Source: Lepraria neglecta
Taxonomy: Eukaryota > Ascomycota > Lecanoromycetes > Lecanorales > Stereocaulaceae
Direction: 5' to 3'
Assembly (NCBI GenBank): GCA_033220425.1
Contig: CM065647.1
Coordinates: forward strand, 3,596,001 to 3,660,000
DNA: 64,000 nt
Positions 34,051-44,044 of the stretch are shown here, in pieces; the first letter of the stretch is position 1, and the number at the start of each line of letters is the position of its first letter. The notes below the pieces were generated by a model. It saw nothing but the letters and a program-made list of their open reading frames with translations. It was not told the DNA's origin and did not search any database. Both the position numbers and the translations under genes were made by a program.

Positions 34051-34609
34051 ATGTTTCTATGGCGGCGCAAATCAGCTCAAAAGCCACCGGATGGTCGGGG
34101 AGCCTTGAAAACGATCATCAATTCTCTGTATTCCATGATATTGGCGTCGATACTTGGAGTTGCAAGTGCTACCTACTTTTTCATAATTGGTCCGAGGAAC
34201 CTTCTTGCTCTCACAGGGATTACAGTGACTTTTGCTGCGGTAAGTCTTCCTACCAATCTTGAGAGGAGTAGCCAAAGCTGAGGTTTTGATACAGTCTGCT
34301 CTGAACATATCGTACCTAGTACTCCATCATGTCCTCGCATGGCGATATGTTAGAGAGAGTGCGAGCTTCTACCGCCATCACAATAATGCTCTTCGCTCAG
34401 CATGTATGATGACGTCGGGAATGATAATTGTCGCTTGGCTGACGGCCTCCATCCTCGGTTTAATAGCAGCATCTAAGGCGCCATTCTGCTCGAAGAATGC
34501 TCCTGCAACGCTCGTGTGGAAGACTCTCGATGGCTGCAAAATACAGCGGGCCAGTGTTGCTGGATCCCTTCTCAACTTGCAAGTCCCCACAATTCGTCAT
34601 GGATATTGA
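34051..34609 (+). CDS. Small multi-pass membrane protein, possibly MARVEL-like
   Basis: Two exons (34051-34239 and 34295-34609) join in phase 0 across a 55-bp intron (GTAAGT donor, TACAG acceptor), giving 167 residues. Three clear hydrophobic segments are visible: SMILASILGVASATYFFI, a second one that spans the exon join (ALTGITVTFAA-SALNISYLVL) and MIIVAWLTASILGLIAA. Two Cys residues follow (CSKN, DGCKIQ). The layout of small helices with a short Cys loop resembles fungal MARVEL-domain proteins, where a fourth helix would follow. A further exon downstream cannot be excluded, because a weak GTCCCC donor occurs near the end. Function unknown. Confidence 0.55.
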
Positions 34610-34926
34610 GTGGAGGTTGACTTTTCACCAGATTCAACTCCTGCGTCCTGTTCTATGCCCTCAAGTCCTCAGATCGGCCCTTCGCTGCATCGCTCATAGG
34701 CATCAATGCCAGAAATCACGTAGAGGAGGAACTCGACCTTTCTAGGCAGTTCAGCTTCGCTACTGCCTCTGAAAACCCAAGCGAAAAAAACTTCGGCCTT
34801 CATTCCTGTTCCACGCCAGTGACGCCGACACCACAACGTCGAGGACGTCGATCCTGGCTGCCACGATTGGAGTTTCAGCTTTCTCCAGCTTACGAGCATC
34901 CCCCGTTCCAACATGGCTTCGACCAA

Positions 34927-35814
34927 ATGGCTCTCGCGCACTCGCAAACAAATCTTCTCCCGTCGCTCTTCCCGAGACAGCCCGCCAACCATTTCAGCCT
35001 ACCATCTGTCAGCCGCAGCCATACTGCAGAGTCTGCCAACCATATCAGCCGGCCTTCTTTGAGCCATAGCTCAAGAGTGACGACCATCTCCTCGTCAATA
35101 TATAGCCACGCCACAAACTCGGAAACAGACTTCTCCCGCTCCCTCAACACAGCCTCGCACAGCTACAATTCAAACACCCGGAGCGCTGGTTCCAGACCCG
35201 AAGTCCCTGTTCCCGCTATCCCAGAGCGCTACCTGCATAAAAGCCACACCCTCCGCAACGGCGGCCGACCTGTGCGTCCTAGCTCTCGACCTCCTATGCC
35301 CCTTGCAGACTTCTGGACGTACGCGCGCCACGAGCAGCAGAAATACAACGCCTTACCTCAATCTCAGTCTCAGGCTCAGCAACGAGAACGCCGCCTCACC
35401 ATCTGGCCAGGGGACGTCCTCAACCTCCAACCTCGACCACGCGTGCAAGCTGAGAGCCCGACAAAGTCGGCCAGCCCGTCAAAGTCAAATTCCCCGACGC
35501 GAAGTCCGAGAAAAGTTCATCAGGACGCAGTCCTCCTGACCTTCCCGGATAAAGCCATACTGTGCACGAACATGAATAAGGGAAACATCGATGTGAGGGT
35601 CGTGGGCCGGAAGAGGAACGAGAATTATGAGAGCTTGAGGAAGGGCGAAGGGTATAAGAGGAAAGACATGGTTTTTGAGAAGCTGGAACGGGAGTTGTCT
35701 CTTAGCAAGGTGCATAGGAGGAAGGATAGTAGGACGTTGGTGAAGATGAGGCAGCCGTGGGATAGTTCGCCTAAGAGTTTGGTAAAGAGTGAGGGGAATG
35801 TGAGGAGGGTGTGA
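34927..35814 (+). CDS. Basic Ser/Pro-rich protein of unknown function
   Basis: Frame of 295 residues from the ATG at 34927 to a TGA at 35814. The same frame is open back to 34819 but only from a GTG. The N-terminal half is Ser/His/Arg-rich and probably disordered. A middle block (PLADFWTYARHEQQKY, then LTIWPGDVLNLQPRPR) and a C-terminal block (VLLTFPDKAILCTNMNKGNI, DVRVVGRKRNENYESLR) look folded or at least conserved. Phospho-type motifs SPTKSASPSKS and SPTRSPRK lie between them. An ATG at 34912 in another frame also opens a protein-like stretch of about 50 codons, so the true N-terminus may involve that frame and an unseen splice. Family not recognised. Confidence 0.6.
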   Translation: MALAHSQTNLLPSLFPRQPANHFSLPSVSRSHTAESANHISRPSLSHSSRVTTISSSIYSHATNSETDFSRSLNTASHSYNSNTRSAGSRPEVPVPAIPERYLHKSHTLRNGGRPVRPSSRPPMPLADFWTYARHEQQKYNALPQSQSQAQQRERRLTIWPGDVLNLQPRPRVQAESPTKSASPSKSNSPTRSPRKVHQDAVLLTFPDKAILCTNMNKGNIDVRVVGRKRNENYESLRKGEGYKRKDMVFEKLERELSLSKVHRRKDSRTLVKMRQPWDSSPKSLVKSEGNVRRV

Positions 35815-36350
35815 GGGCGGTTGGTTGAAAAGTCTGGGTTGTCTTTCCTAATCGGTTGTTGGAGTTGTGGTTGGAAGAGAAGGCTGAGGATGTATGTTTG
35901 GAGAACAATACTGCTGCGTTCAAGCAAGCTTTTGTCAGTATTTCTAACAATGGAGCCAAGTACTATCATGGTATATGTCTCATTATCGTATCTAAACGAT
36001 CAATACTGTGCATTCCGTCTCACATTTAGAGGAACTTTGTGTCTGACTATAGAATCCAAGGTCACGGAGGTTTCTTGGGTATATCAGTCAACACTTTTCT
36101 TATGATGAAGTCCCATCCTTCTCGTCGAGGAGAACCATAAACGAAGCACTCATTGTCTCCTCGTCTTGTTTATGATGAAGCCCGATCCTTCTCGATGAGG
36201 AGAACCTCAATAGCGCCGGATAATCTTCGTATTTGTAGTGAATGGGATCGATGCGGAGATGATGGATCTGGCGGGGCGGGGTGGGAAAGATCTGGTCGTT
36301 CTGTAAGTAGATGAACGAGTGATGATCGAGACATAAGGTACTCAAGGAGC
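35815..36350. other. Intergenic with a short direct repeat
   Basis: No supported gene. At 36101-36137 and 36171-36207 two copies of a 37-bp segment starting TATGATGAAG and ending GAGGAGAACC lie 70 bp apart with a few mismatches. Confidence 0.55.
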
Positions 36351-36359
36351 TTTCTTCTC

Positions 36360-37869
36360 GTGTTCGGCCATACTCACTATGTTTTGCGGATTCTGTCTCT
36401 GCCCTCTTGATGTCTGCAACCCTCTTCGCCTCGAGCTCAGTAGTCGTGGCCCTCTCGGTGTCTTGTTTTCTCTTTGCTGCAAGTTCCCTCCGAACGCCCT
36501 CGAGAAAGGATCCCGATCGACTTCTTATCTTCCTCAGCCTCCGAAAGTTACTCCTTGACCTTAGTGGCTTTAGCCTGAGATTTTCAACGATGCTTCACGT
36601 CTTTCTAGATGGATTGAGAAGCTATAGGCTGAAGGAGAAAACCGGGCCTAACCGACGGTCAACTTTATACTTGTAACCCCCATCTCCAAGCAGGTATTCT
36701 CGAGGGTGAGTTCGTTCCTGTTCCTGGCACTTATGTGTGTTCTTAGCCTCCTCAAGCTTGTCGCTAAGGTCCTTGGCCTTTCTTCCAAGTTTGTTCTCTC
36801 CTTCACGAGGTCCTCGAACTCTTTTGCCATAACTAACATCCCCCTACCGCCCGTTGAAATGTGCATAAAACGCGAATTCTCATTGTTGAGCTTGTCGACC
36901 TCCTTAGTCAAGGACTTCCTATCTTCTTCCGCCTCGGACAACTGCTCCTTGAGCTTGTCTATTTCGACTTGCGACTTCTTGTGTTCTGATGTTTCAGCGC
37001 TGAGGAGCTACACTAAGTACTAGTATATGAAGTTGACCGTTTGGGAAAAACACATACATTGGCATAGTTCCCACTCACAGCACTCACACTAGAATAGGCT
37101 TCTCACTCGTGCGATAATGCGAAATCAAGCCGGCTCTTCTGATTCCGGATCTTGTCGTCGGCCACCACTTGTTTGTCATTTTTTAGGGTACGATCGGTTG
37201 CTTCTAGCTCCTTGATCTTTTGCGCCAAGTTTGGCACCTGGCCCCTTGAGGCCACTCACATACTACCAGTTGTTCGTCAGCATCTGGAGCGTTGGAAGGG
37301 GATCTCTGACTTACCGCCTCCTTCCTGACGATCGTCGCTGGAGGTTGATTGGATGTGCTTCTGTTGGAAGTTGTTGATTGCTTTCTTGATTACTGGTGAG
37401 CGTAGTTAGAGAATAAATAATCACCTACGATAAAGGTGACAAACTTCGAGCTCTTCATGGAGTCGATCTTGCCCTCGATCCTGCCTTTAATGATGCCATT
37501 GATGAAGTCGCGTTGGAAACCAGAAAGGCCTTTCCTGATGTTTGCGCTGACCTCCAGACCCTTCAAGTAAGTGGCATCATCGCTGTCAACCGTGCGCAGC
37601 CGAATTTTCTGCAGGTCGTGTGTAACATGCGACAATGCTTGCTCCAGACGTGCCTTCTGATTTCCGATCTTGTCGAGTCGCTGCGAAAGATCCTTCTTGC
37701 TTGGGCCATCAGAAGTGCGAGTGGTTGCTTCTAGCTCCTTGATCTTTTGCTGCGAGTTGGACACCTGATGAGACCACGTTGGGGCCCAAATAACTTGGAG
37801 CTCTTGGGTGATGGATTGATGTCGTGGGCCGCTCGCTTCTAGTCGCGCCGTACGGGTTGAACTCGCCAC
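36360..37869 (-). pseudogene. Internally duplicated coiled-coil gene, decayed
   Basis: On the minus strand, starting near 37869, a frame of about 145 codons (MASSTRTARLEASG through SSKFVTFIV) is followed by a plausible intron and a short exon (VIKKAINNFQQKHIQ). A second copy of the coiled-coil unit QKIKELEAT..QKARLEQALSH then occurs at about 37226-37080; the first is at about 37750-37600. Further on, at about 36960-36880 and 36560-36500, the block VKEQLSEAEEDKKS / LKEQLSEAEEDRKS appears twice, with frame changes and stops around it. The arrangement suggests a coiled-coil protein built of duplicated units that is now at least partly broken. I do not recognise the family and cannot give exact ends. 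Confidence 0.45.
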
Positions 37870-38047
37870 TCCATTGCCGTCAAGACATCATCAACACAAT
37901 GAGCGATGAGAATGAATTGGTCAATGGGTGCATAAGGCACAAAGCCCTAAAACTAGATCTAAATGGAGAGGGAACACCTGTCAATCTCCTTCTGGGCTTC
38001 CTCTTCTCGTCGTCTTCGTTCTGTCGAGTTCGGCAGTCGTGGCTCTC

Positions 38048-39459
38048 TCACTCTCCTGTCTTTTCCATGCAGCTAGTCCATGTGCCGCTTGTTCTCGACG
38101 TAGTCTGTCGATCTCCTTTGTGTCTCCTCTTCTCGCCCTCCACGTCCGCCTCGACCTCCTCGGTCATTAACCCCTCGAATCTCCTGGCCATCACGTCCAC
38201 CTCGCCCTCCCCGGTCGTTGCCTCTCCCACGCCCGCGGCCTTGATATCCGCCGCACCCCTTCGTACTTATAGGCCAGAGGATGCTCCTTCTGTGCCTCCT
38301 CTTCTCGTCTTCGACGCTTAGCTTGAGTTTGTTGCTCAAGCTGTTCAGCCTCGCGTCTAATCCGCTCGTATCTGTTCGATGCTTCGCTTAGAGCCTTTCT
38401 GCGTAAAACTTTCTCTCTCCTGATCCTCGCGGCCGAGTTGGGCACTGAATTGTTCCTGAGAAGAGATTGCCAGCTGTGTAACTCCCATTGTAGCTGCCTT
38501 GAAGAGCTGTCGGTCGCCAACCTGTAGGGGGAGGTCGTTACGTGTGTCGTATGCCTGGAGATTTGAGGTCGAGCAGCGTCTGAACTCTGTGGTCGTTTGG
38601 TATGTAGAGCTTCCCAGCCGTCTTGAAGGGCTGTCGGTGGTTAACCTGTAGGGAGATGGAGGGGCATCTGTTGTAGGTCTTGAGATCCTGGGAAGATTGC
38701 AACCTGCTGCAATTCCCAATTCAGCTGTCATGAGGGGCTGTCCTGTGCTGGTCTGTAGGGCGAGGTCGTAGCATCTGTTATAGGTCGTGAGATCCTTGGG
38801 GACGAGAATCTTCCCGAGCGTAGTGTAGTTTTGGTACGTGATATGGTGACTGTCAGTGGAGGTTTCGGGGTCGTGAATCTCGCGATCGATGTGAGGGCTT
38901 GGTGCGTGATTGCCATCTTGAGTGTTGTTGAAGATTTGGGGGTCGATGATCTTCGCGGATGCTGTGAGGGTTTGATACGTGATATCTTCTGAATCAATGG
39001 CAGGTATTCAGGTGTTCGTTCAAAATCCGAGGTCTCTGACAGGCGTTGCATAGAATTCTGGCAACTTGCGGCATCCGGAAGCCAATTTCGGGTGAAGGAC
39101 CAAAGCAGTGCAGGATGGGATGGGTTCAGAGCTAGCCAATACCGGCGAAGAGTAGCATAGATCCATTGGTGATGACATGTTGGGGCTTCGTGCGTTGCAA
39201 AGAGGTTGGATGATAAAAAGAGAAGAGGTTGGACGTCTCCCCCGTTTAAATGCTTGAGCTCCCTGGATCCCTCTGCCGCAGGCCTTCGATATCCAGCTGC
39301 CCGGACCCCGTTCCACGTGAGTCCGGACGTCAAGACATCCCGTGATCCTTCTGAGCAGCCAATCGAGAGCTGTTGCTTTACTAATGTCACGGTTATACGA
39401 GGATACCCATCAGTGGCAACACAAGAAGCTAACAGAAGAAGAAGGGGAGACGATTGCAA
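38048..39459 (-). pseudogene. Repetitive, Arg/Ser-rich frames of uncertain coding status
   Basis: Minus-strand frames at 38728-39459, 38357-38731 and 38048-38520 abut or overlap. The first begins with a hydrophobic stretch (SPLLLLLASCVATDG) but then runs as Pro/Ser/Thr/Arg-rich sequence. The last contains a coil (EAEQLEQQTQAKRRRREEEA). The motif PRISRPxTDAxxSPYR recurs because of an underlying DNA repeat at 38500-38800. Stops and frame changes separate the parts. This could be a decayed gene or transcribed non-coding repeat. No family recognised. Confidence 0.3.
38490..38800. repeat. Imperfect tandem repeat, about 110-124 bp period, three copies
   Basis: The core GGGCTGTCGGTGG..ACCTGTAGGG..AGGTC..GAGAT occurs at about 38506, 38630 and 38738. 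Each copy is preceded by a CCCAnnnnAGCTG-like segment. Copies differ at many positions, so the array is old. Confidence 0.7.
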
Positions 39460-42400
39460 TTGCTAATGTCACGTCTATACGAAGGTCATTGGCGACAGAA
39501 GAGGGGAAGTTGAGCGAGGTGGATGAAGGAAAGACGAATCTGAGTCTAGGTCCCTGACTGCCGATTGGAAGAGATTGTTACACGTATGAGGAGAAGAATG
39601 CACACACAAGCTGATCTGCCGAGTTCCGATGAAGCTTAGACTTCTCCTCCTCGAGCATACGCTGACTCCGTTTTGTCTTTCTCTGATGAAGCGGAGAGGC
39701 CGAGACACCAGCCTTTTCTCTTAAGTCGAATACGATAGACATCAAAGCCATCAGTCTTGGACCCTTTATCCTCCCATAAATCCTGGTTGCTTCCCTTCAT
39801 ATTGACTATGTTAAAGGCTTTTGCCGCCGCGATGACAAACATACCAAGATTTATGAAATCTACGCAGTTCGATTAAACGTGTTATAAGCTCCTCCCCCTT
39901 GTATGTCAACCGATCCATCTCCCACTTAAGCCACGCTACTCCCCACCAGGCAAAGCCCTTTCGAAGACGACGGCCCCGACTACAGAAGATCTCATCAATA
40001 TGTAGCACAAACTTGATATCTTTGATATCGACGTGGTCATTATCTTGTCTTCGGCCATGTACAATTCTTCACCTAGAGCTTACTCTTCCATGGCCAAGAC
40101 TGACAATATCATCTTCCTCGTCATCGGTATGTTCGGCTGGAACACGAGTTGACGAAAGCAAACACCGCTCTTGCCTCCATCAATTGTCCATACTCAACAA
40201 AGCGCCCACAGCATCCAGCGCTTTGGACACTAGCGCCAGTGCCAAGCCGCCCTCGGTTCGATAATCTCGCCCTTGACTCTATACTCAACCAAAACACCCG
40301 GAGCGTCAAGCGCTGTGGACACTGGCGCCAATGCCAATCACTACGGGTCCGGTAGTACCTCAATAGCAGCAAATGCCAACAACTTTCCCAGCACCACCAA
40401 ATCATACGACGCTTCCGGTCCCTCCGCAGTAACAGATGCCAACGGCTCCTCTCGCATCACGGATCCCAGATTCGCTGGCAATAGTCTGTGGGACATGGAT
40501 GGTAATCAGACCAGTTCCACAGGAGCACCGAAACCTTCAAGCTCCAGTGGTACCCCTAAAGTATACATGGAGGATGAACTGTAGACTGATGTATGGGCAT
40601 CACTATACGACGTGATTGTGGCTCTGTTGTGCCTTTATCTGAGAGTCGAATAGCACTTTATTGTCATGTTTCAATGTACTGATAGCCTACTCAAGCTCCG
40701 TCTTACGTTATAGGTCGCACATAAGGTCTCTGCTTTCGTTTTTGGTCCGGCGATCATTTATAAGCAAAGGAAAACAAACGAGAAATCAGGCGAACTCATT
40801 CTCATTCACTGATGTAGAAGTGGCGGAGAATCTTTCGGCAGAACAAGCCGATGGCTTGCTTCTACAGCTGGTTATGTAAGCACAGAAGGACGAATGCAAT
40901 GTGATCTACATTAGCCTGAACAGACTCAAGCGAAGGACAGGAGCATCTTCAAAGCAAGAATGAGACACTTGCGGCGCTTCAGCAGCTAAAGAGCTTTTAC
41001 AAAATTCTCAACGGGACTGGAAAAGGGATTTTCAACTTCGCCATAGAATGGGTTTCGGGACGCCATCACCGCAGGCGGGGAAGAGGCCAGTGCGCTAGGC
41101 ACAGTCCCCAGATCTGCGCACCTACATGAGGAACTTGCAAATCGTGCGTATGATGTTATTGGCCTCTGGCATTGAAGCAGGTAGCGCGTTCATTTAGGCG
41201 ATGTCCGGCTTCCTTTAGGCTATCTTTATTGGGGGTGGACGAAACTGGGCTGTTCTTGGTCCTGGCAATTCTCAAAGTCGGCTTGTAGATAACGAAAATC
41301 CAGGCCGTGCTGGGAATTGTTTTGAGGCCGCCTCCCGATGATAATCGTTAGGCAATTCGATAGCTTTTCCTAAGGCCATTATCCGTTCCCACAACTACTC
41401 TGGCCAGCACATCCCGGGCTAGCGGGCCGAAGCAGACCGCCCGAATGAGTCGGTGAGCAAAGGGTACCATAGGAGAACGCGCATATGCGGCGTGAAGGAT
41501 CGGACGAAACCTGGATTGCAGTATTCATTGGTAGTCGGCAGCTGGAGGACATGATTGTGATATCTGATCAAGTATCACTTGAGCGTTGGAGTTGTGTTTA
41601 TTGTAGGACTTAATCTAGGTCCATTGGGTGCCATGAAAGCTCCGCATGGACAATATCCTTGGAACAACCCAACGCTTGGAGTTAGAAACGTTCATCTTCG
41701 CGTCCCAAGTATGCCGGTTGCTGCAGCGTCAGGGAATAGTTTTCTAGCACTGTGCTCGTAAGCCCAAAAACGAAAGCCCGATGCCTAATGCAGTAAGACA
41801 AAAGGACAAAAAGCACTATCCAAACGATCTTCAGATGCTGTCGATGCGAATAGCCAGCCTACATTACGCAGTTGCGCGAATTCTGAAGAGTCTGCTGTGT
41901 ATGGTAGGTCTTATTATCAAATGGGGGTTTGAGGAGATTGTTTTGGTTGAGCCGCGTTACTGCATCATTGGATTAGGCCGAACGCAGGGTCCCCTAGATA
42001 ACCCAGTGATGGACTCATCCTCCACGTGGACTAATAGAGTGATTGGTAAGTTCGACTGGGAGCTTAGGCCAATTACGCATGATATTCATGCATGAGACTT
42101 ATGTTTTCGACAAACGCGTCGATAGAAAAAGGCCCGTGCCTAATTATACAGGATTCGGGAGTATACGAGGTCCTACAGAGATTGCGGTGATAGCGACGAT
42201 TCCGTCAAGGACCAGAGCCCAGCCTGCATCTTTGTCTGGAGCATGTCTGATCAAATCCTGGAGGTCAGTACTGTGTTGAATGATCTTGTGTATCCCAGTC
42301 TCTCACTCTTTTTGTTGAAAACGAAGGTAGAGCATGACCAAATGAATGCCGATATATGGGAAACGACTCTAACGAGTCACTTCGTATTCTGAGGCATTCC

Positions 42401-42487
42401 TTTTCCAAGCTCAAAACTCCTTCAAAGATAGTCTATGCAGCCTCTCTGGAAGGCATATTGTAACAGGGGTTGTAGATGCAAATGCAG
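39460..42487. other. Three kilobases with little supported coding
   Basis: A plus-strand frame at 40273-40584 (104 residues, Asn/Ser/Thr-rich, containing DTGANANHYGSG and ending YMEDEL) may be part of a gene, but no convincing upstream exon was found. A related 50-bp segment is duplicated around 40188-40240 and 40283-40340 (TTGGACACTAGCGCCAGTGCC / GTGGACACTGGCGCCAATGCC types). From 40600 to 42480 I see nothing I can support. Confidence 0.4.
40273..40584 (+). CDS. Hypothetical Asn/Ser/Thr-rich fragment
   Basis: A 104-codon frame with low-complexity, natural-looking composition (SSAVDTGANANH, SSSSGTPKVYMEDEL). No signal peptide or domain is visible and the start is uncertain, because the first codon of the longer frame may not be the true one. 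It could be the last exon of a gene whose upstream exons I cannot define (an ATG near 40058 opens a short hydrophobic frame). Weak call. Confidence 0.25.
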   Translation: MTLYSTKTPGASSAVDTGANANHYGSGSTSIAANANNFPSTTKSYDASGPSAVTDANGSSRITDPRFAGNSLWDMDGNQTSSTGAPKPSSSSGTPKVYMEDEL

Positions 42488-43708
42488 CTAGTATTCTGCG
42501 CCCCCGTTGGACCGCTTAAGCCTCGATCGATATTCTTTCAGCCGCAAAAGAGGATCAGCCCCATTCCAGTGCTCTCCGTCTTCGGACTGGGAAAGGTCTG
42601 GAAGTCCGATCTGCTCCATGGCGAAGCTCGCACCAACGTTGCCGTAGCAAGCAGCGTCATGGATACTGCTGGTACTCAGATAGCCAATCGCGAATGCTCC
42701 AATAAAGGCATTTCCAGCACCGGTGTGGTCGATTACCTTCGCAGAAGATCCCGTGACTATTCCTTCGACTCTTGTAGGCTCGTGGTACGCGGGTAGCCAT
42801 TCTCGTGTCTGATCATCAGCGATGAAGCAGCCTTCCTCGCCAGCCCTTATGACTACGGTGCGTTGGCCCCCAACACCACTTCCAAGAAATTTCAGGGCAA
42901 ATGTCTCCACAGTAGCTCGGCTGGGGGTTTCTGAATTAGGGTGCCCAAAAACGCCGGCGAGTTCAACATGGTTCGGCGTGAAGACATCGACCTTTTGTAC
43001 CGCCTGGAAGAAGTCCTGGAGGTTTGTGGGAATGCAAGAAGACGGTCGTGGCTCCCAGATCAGAAGGGGCTTGTCATTGATTCTGGCATCTTCGCGCAGA
43101 GCAAGTAGACTTTCAATTTGTCCAATAACTTCCATAGGATCAGCAAGAAGATGAAAGCTCTGAGAGCTTAGCAGCTCATAAGTGTCCTCGAAATGAATCG
43201 GGAGAATTTTCAAAACAGGTGAAAGATACCTGAAGTTTTTTTCTGGCTTGGTTATTTATGGATCAAATCTGCTCGAGCAACATTGACTCACTATGATGGA
43301 ATTCATCCTCGTATTCGAGTCGACCCCGAGTTGTGAGCTGACCTGGCTCTTTCACCAAGAAGAGCCGTGTATTCCAAGCCCGAAGTTTCTCCTCAATCTC
43401 TTGTGGAAAATCGTCTCCAGCTCGGACCATCCATCCGACGGATGAAGTTCTAGGCTGAGGTGAGAACAATCGAGCTCCAAGGGTACCTGAAAGGACTCGT
43501 TATCACCATGATAATTATGGCGAATGCGGGATAGCACAATTAAAATTATCGTACTGTAAGCTCCTGAGCCCCCAATTATATCTACTAAACGCTTCTGGGA
43601 GAAAAATAGCAACTCATCGAGCACGACCACTCCTAAACTGGTGAAGAGGATGTCCTGCTCTATCTCGGGCTGTACGTCATTAACATATCTAGAGTTCTTC
43701 TGGCCCAT
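42488..43708 (-). CDS. Mak32-like PfkB-family carbohydrate kinase
   Basis: Three exons give 367 residues: 43708-43555, 43486-43292 and 43242-42488. Phases match (1, 1). Joins restore IIGGSGAYSTLGARLFSP and EFHHKKNFRYLSPVLK. Domain order is that of PfkB/ribokinase folds: an N-terminal GGxGxY substrate-binding segment, TTRG (position of substrate contacts), DVFTPNHVEL and the C-terminal anion-hole signature DHTGAGNAF (about 289-297). In most PfkB kinases the last residue of GAGD is the catalytic Asp; here it is Asn. As far as I recall, GAGN is usual in the Mak32 branch, so the change is probably of the family rather than a defect. Yeast Mak32 helps maintain the L-A dsRNA virus by an unknown route. 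The transposon nest begins 196 bp upstream of this start codon. Confidence 0.83.
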
Positions 43709-43906
43709 GATGTACTAATAGCCCGATGTTCAGCACAACTTCTCGGACATTATACAGATGGAACTTATCGGGTCGGAAAAGGAAAGGAACAATGTAGCGG
43801 GAGGGCCTTGTAGAGGAAGGTGAGTGAGCCATTAGGGTGGGGTTATGTGGGATGAAGATGGCCTCTTTCTGCGAGGAATGTAATTGGTTGTACGTGCAGG
43901 ACACTA

Positions 43907-43965
43907 GAAGAGTTCACCCCCTAACCGGCCACACCGCCTAACCGGCCAGCCCTATAGGGCTGAAT
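43907..43965 (+). repeat. Left terminal inverted repeat of element A
   Basis: 59 bp. It contains the word CCTAACCGGCCA twice, 17 bp apart, followed by the palindrome CAGCCCTATAGGGCTG. The right end has the same sequence with only one copy of the CTAACCGGCC word. Confidence 0.85.
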
Positions 43966-44044
43966 AGCAAAATTATCTAACTGCAGTCGATTTTATTGCA
44001 TATTCGACTTCTTTTCAACTAAATCAACACTAATAATACTAGTA

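Noticed and set aside
19147-35814. A secondary-metabolite gene cluster around the diterpene-cyclase-like gene
   Set aside because: A methyltransferase-like and an MFS gene are nearby, but no P450, prenyl-diphosphate synthase or pathway regulator is visible and the cyclase motifs are altered, so the case is too weak.
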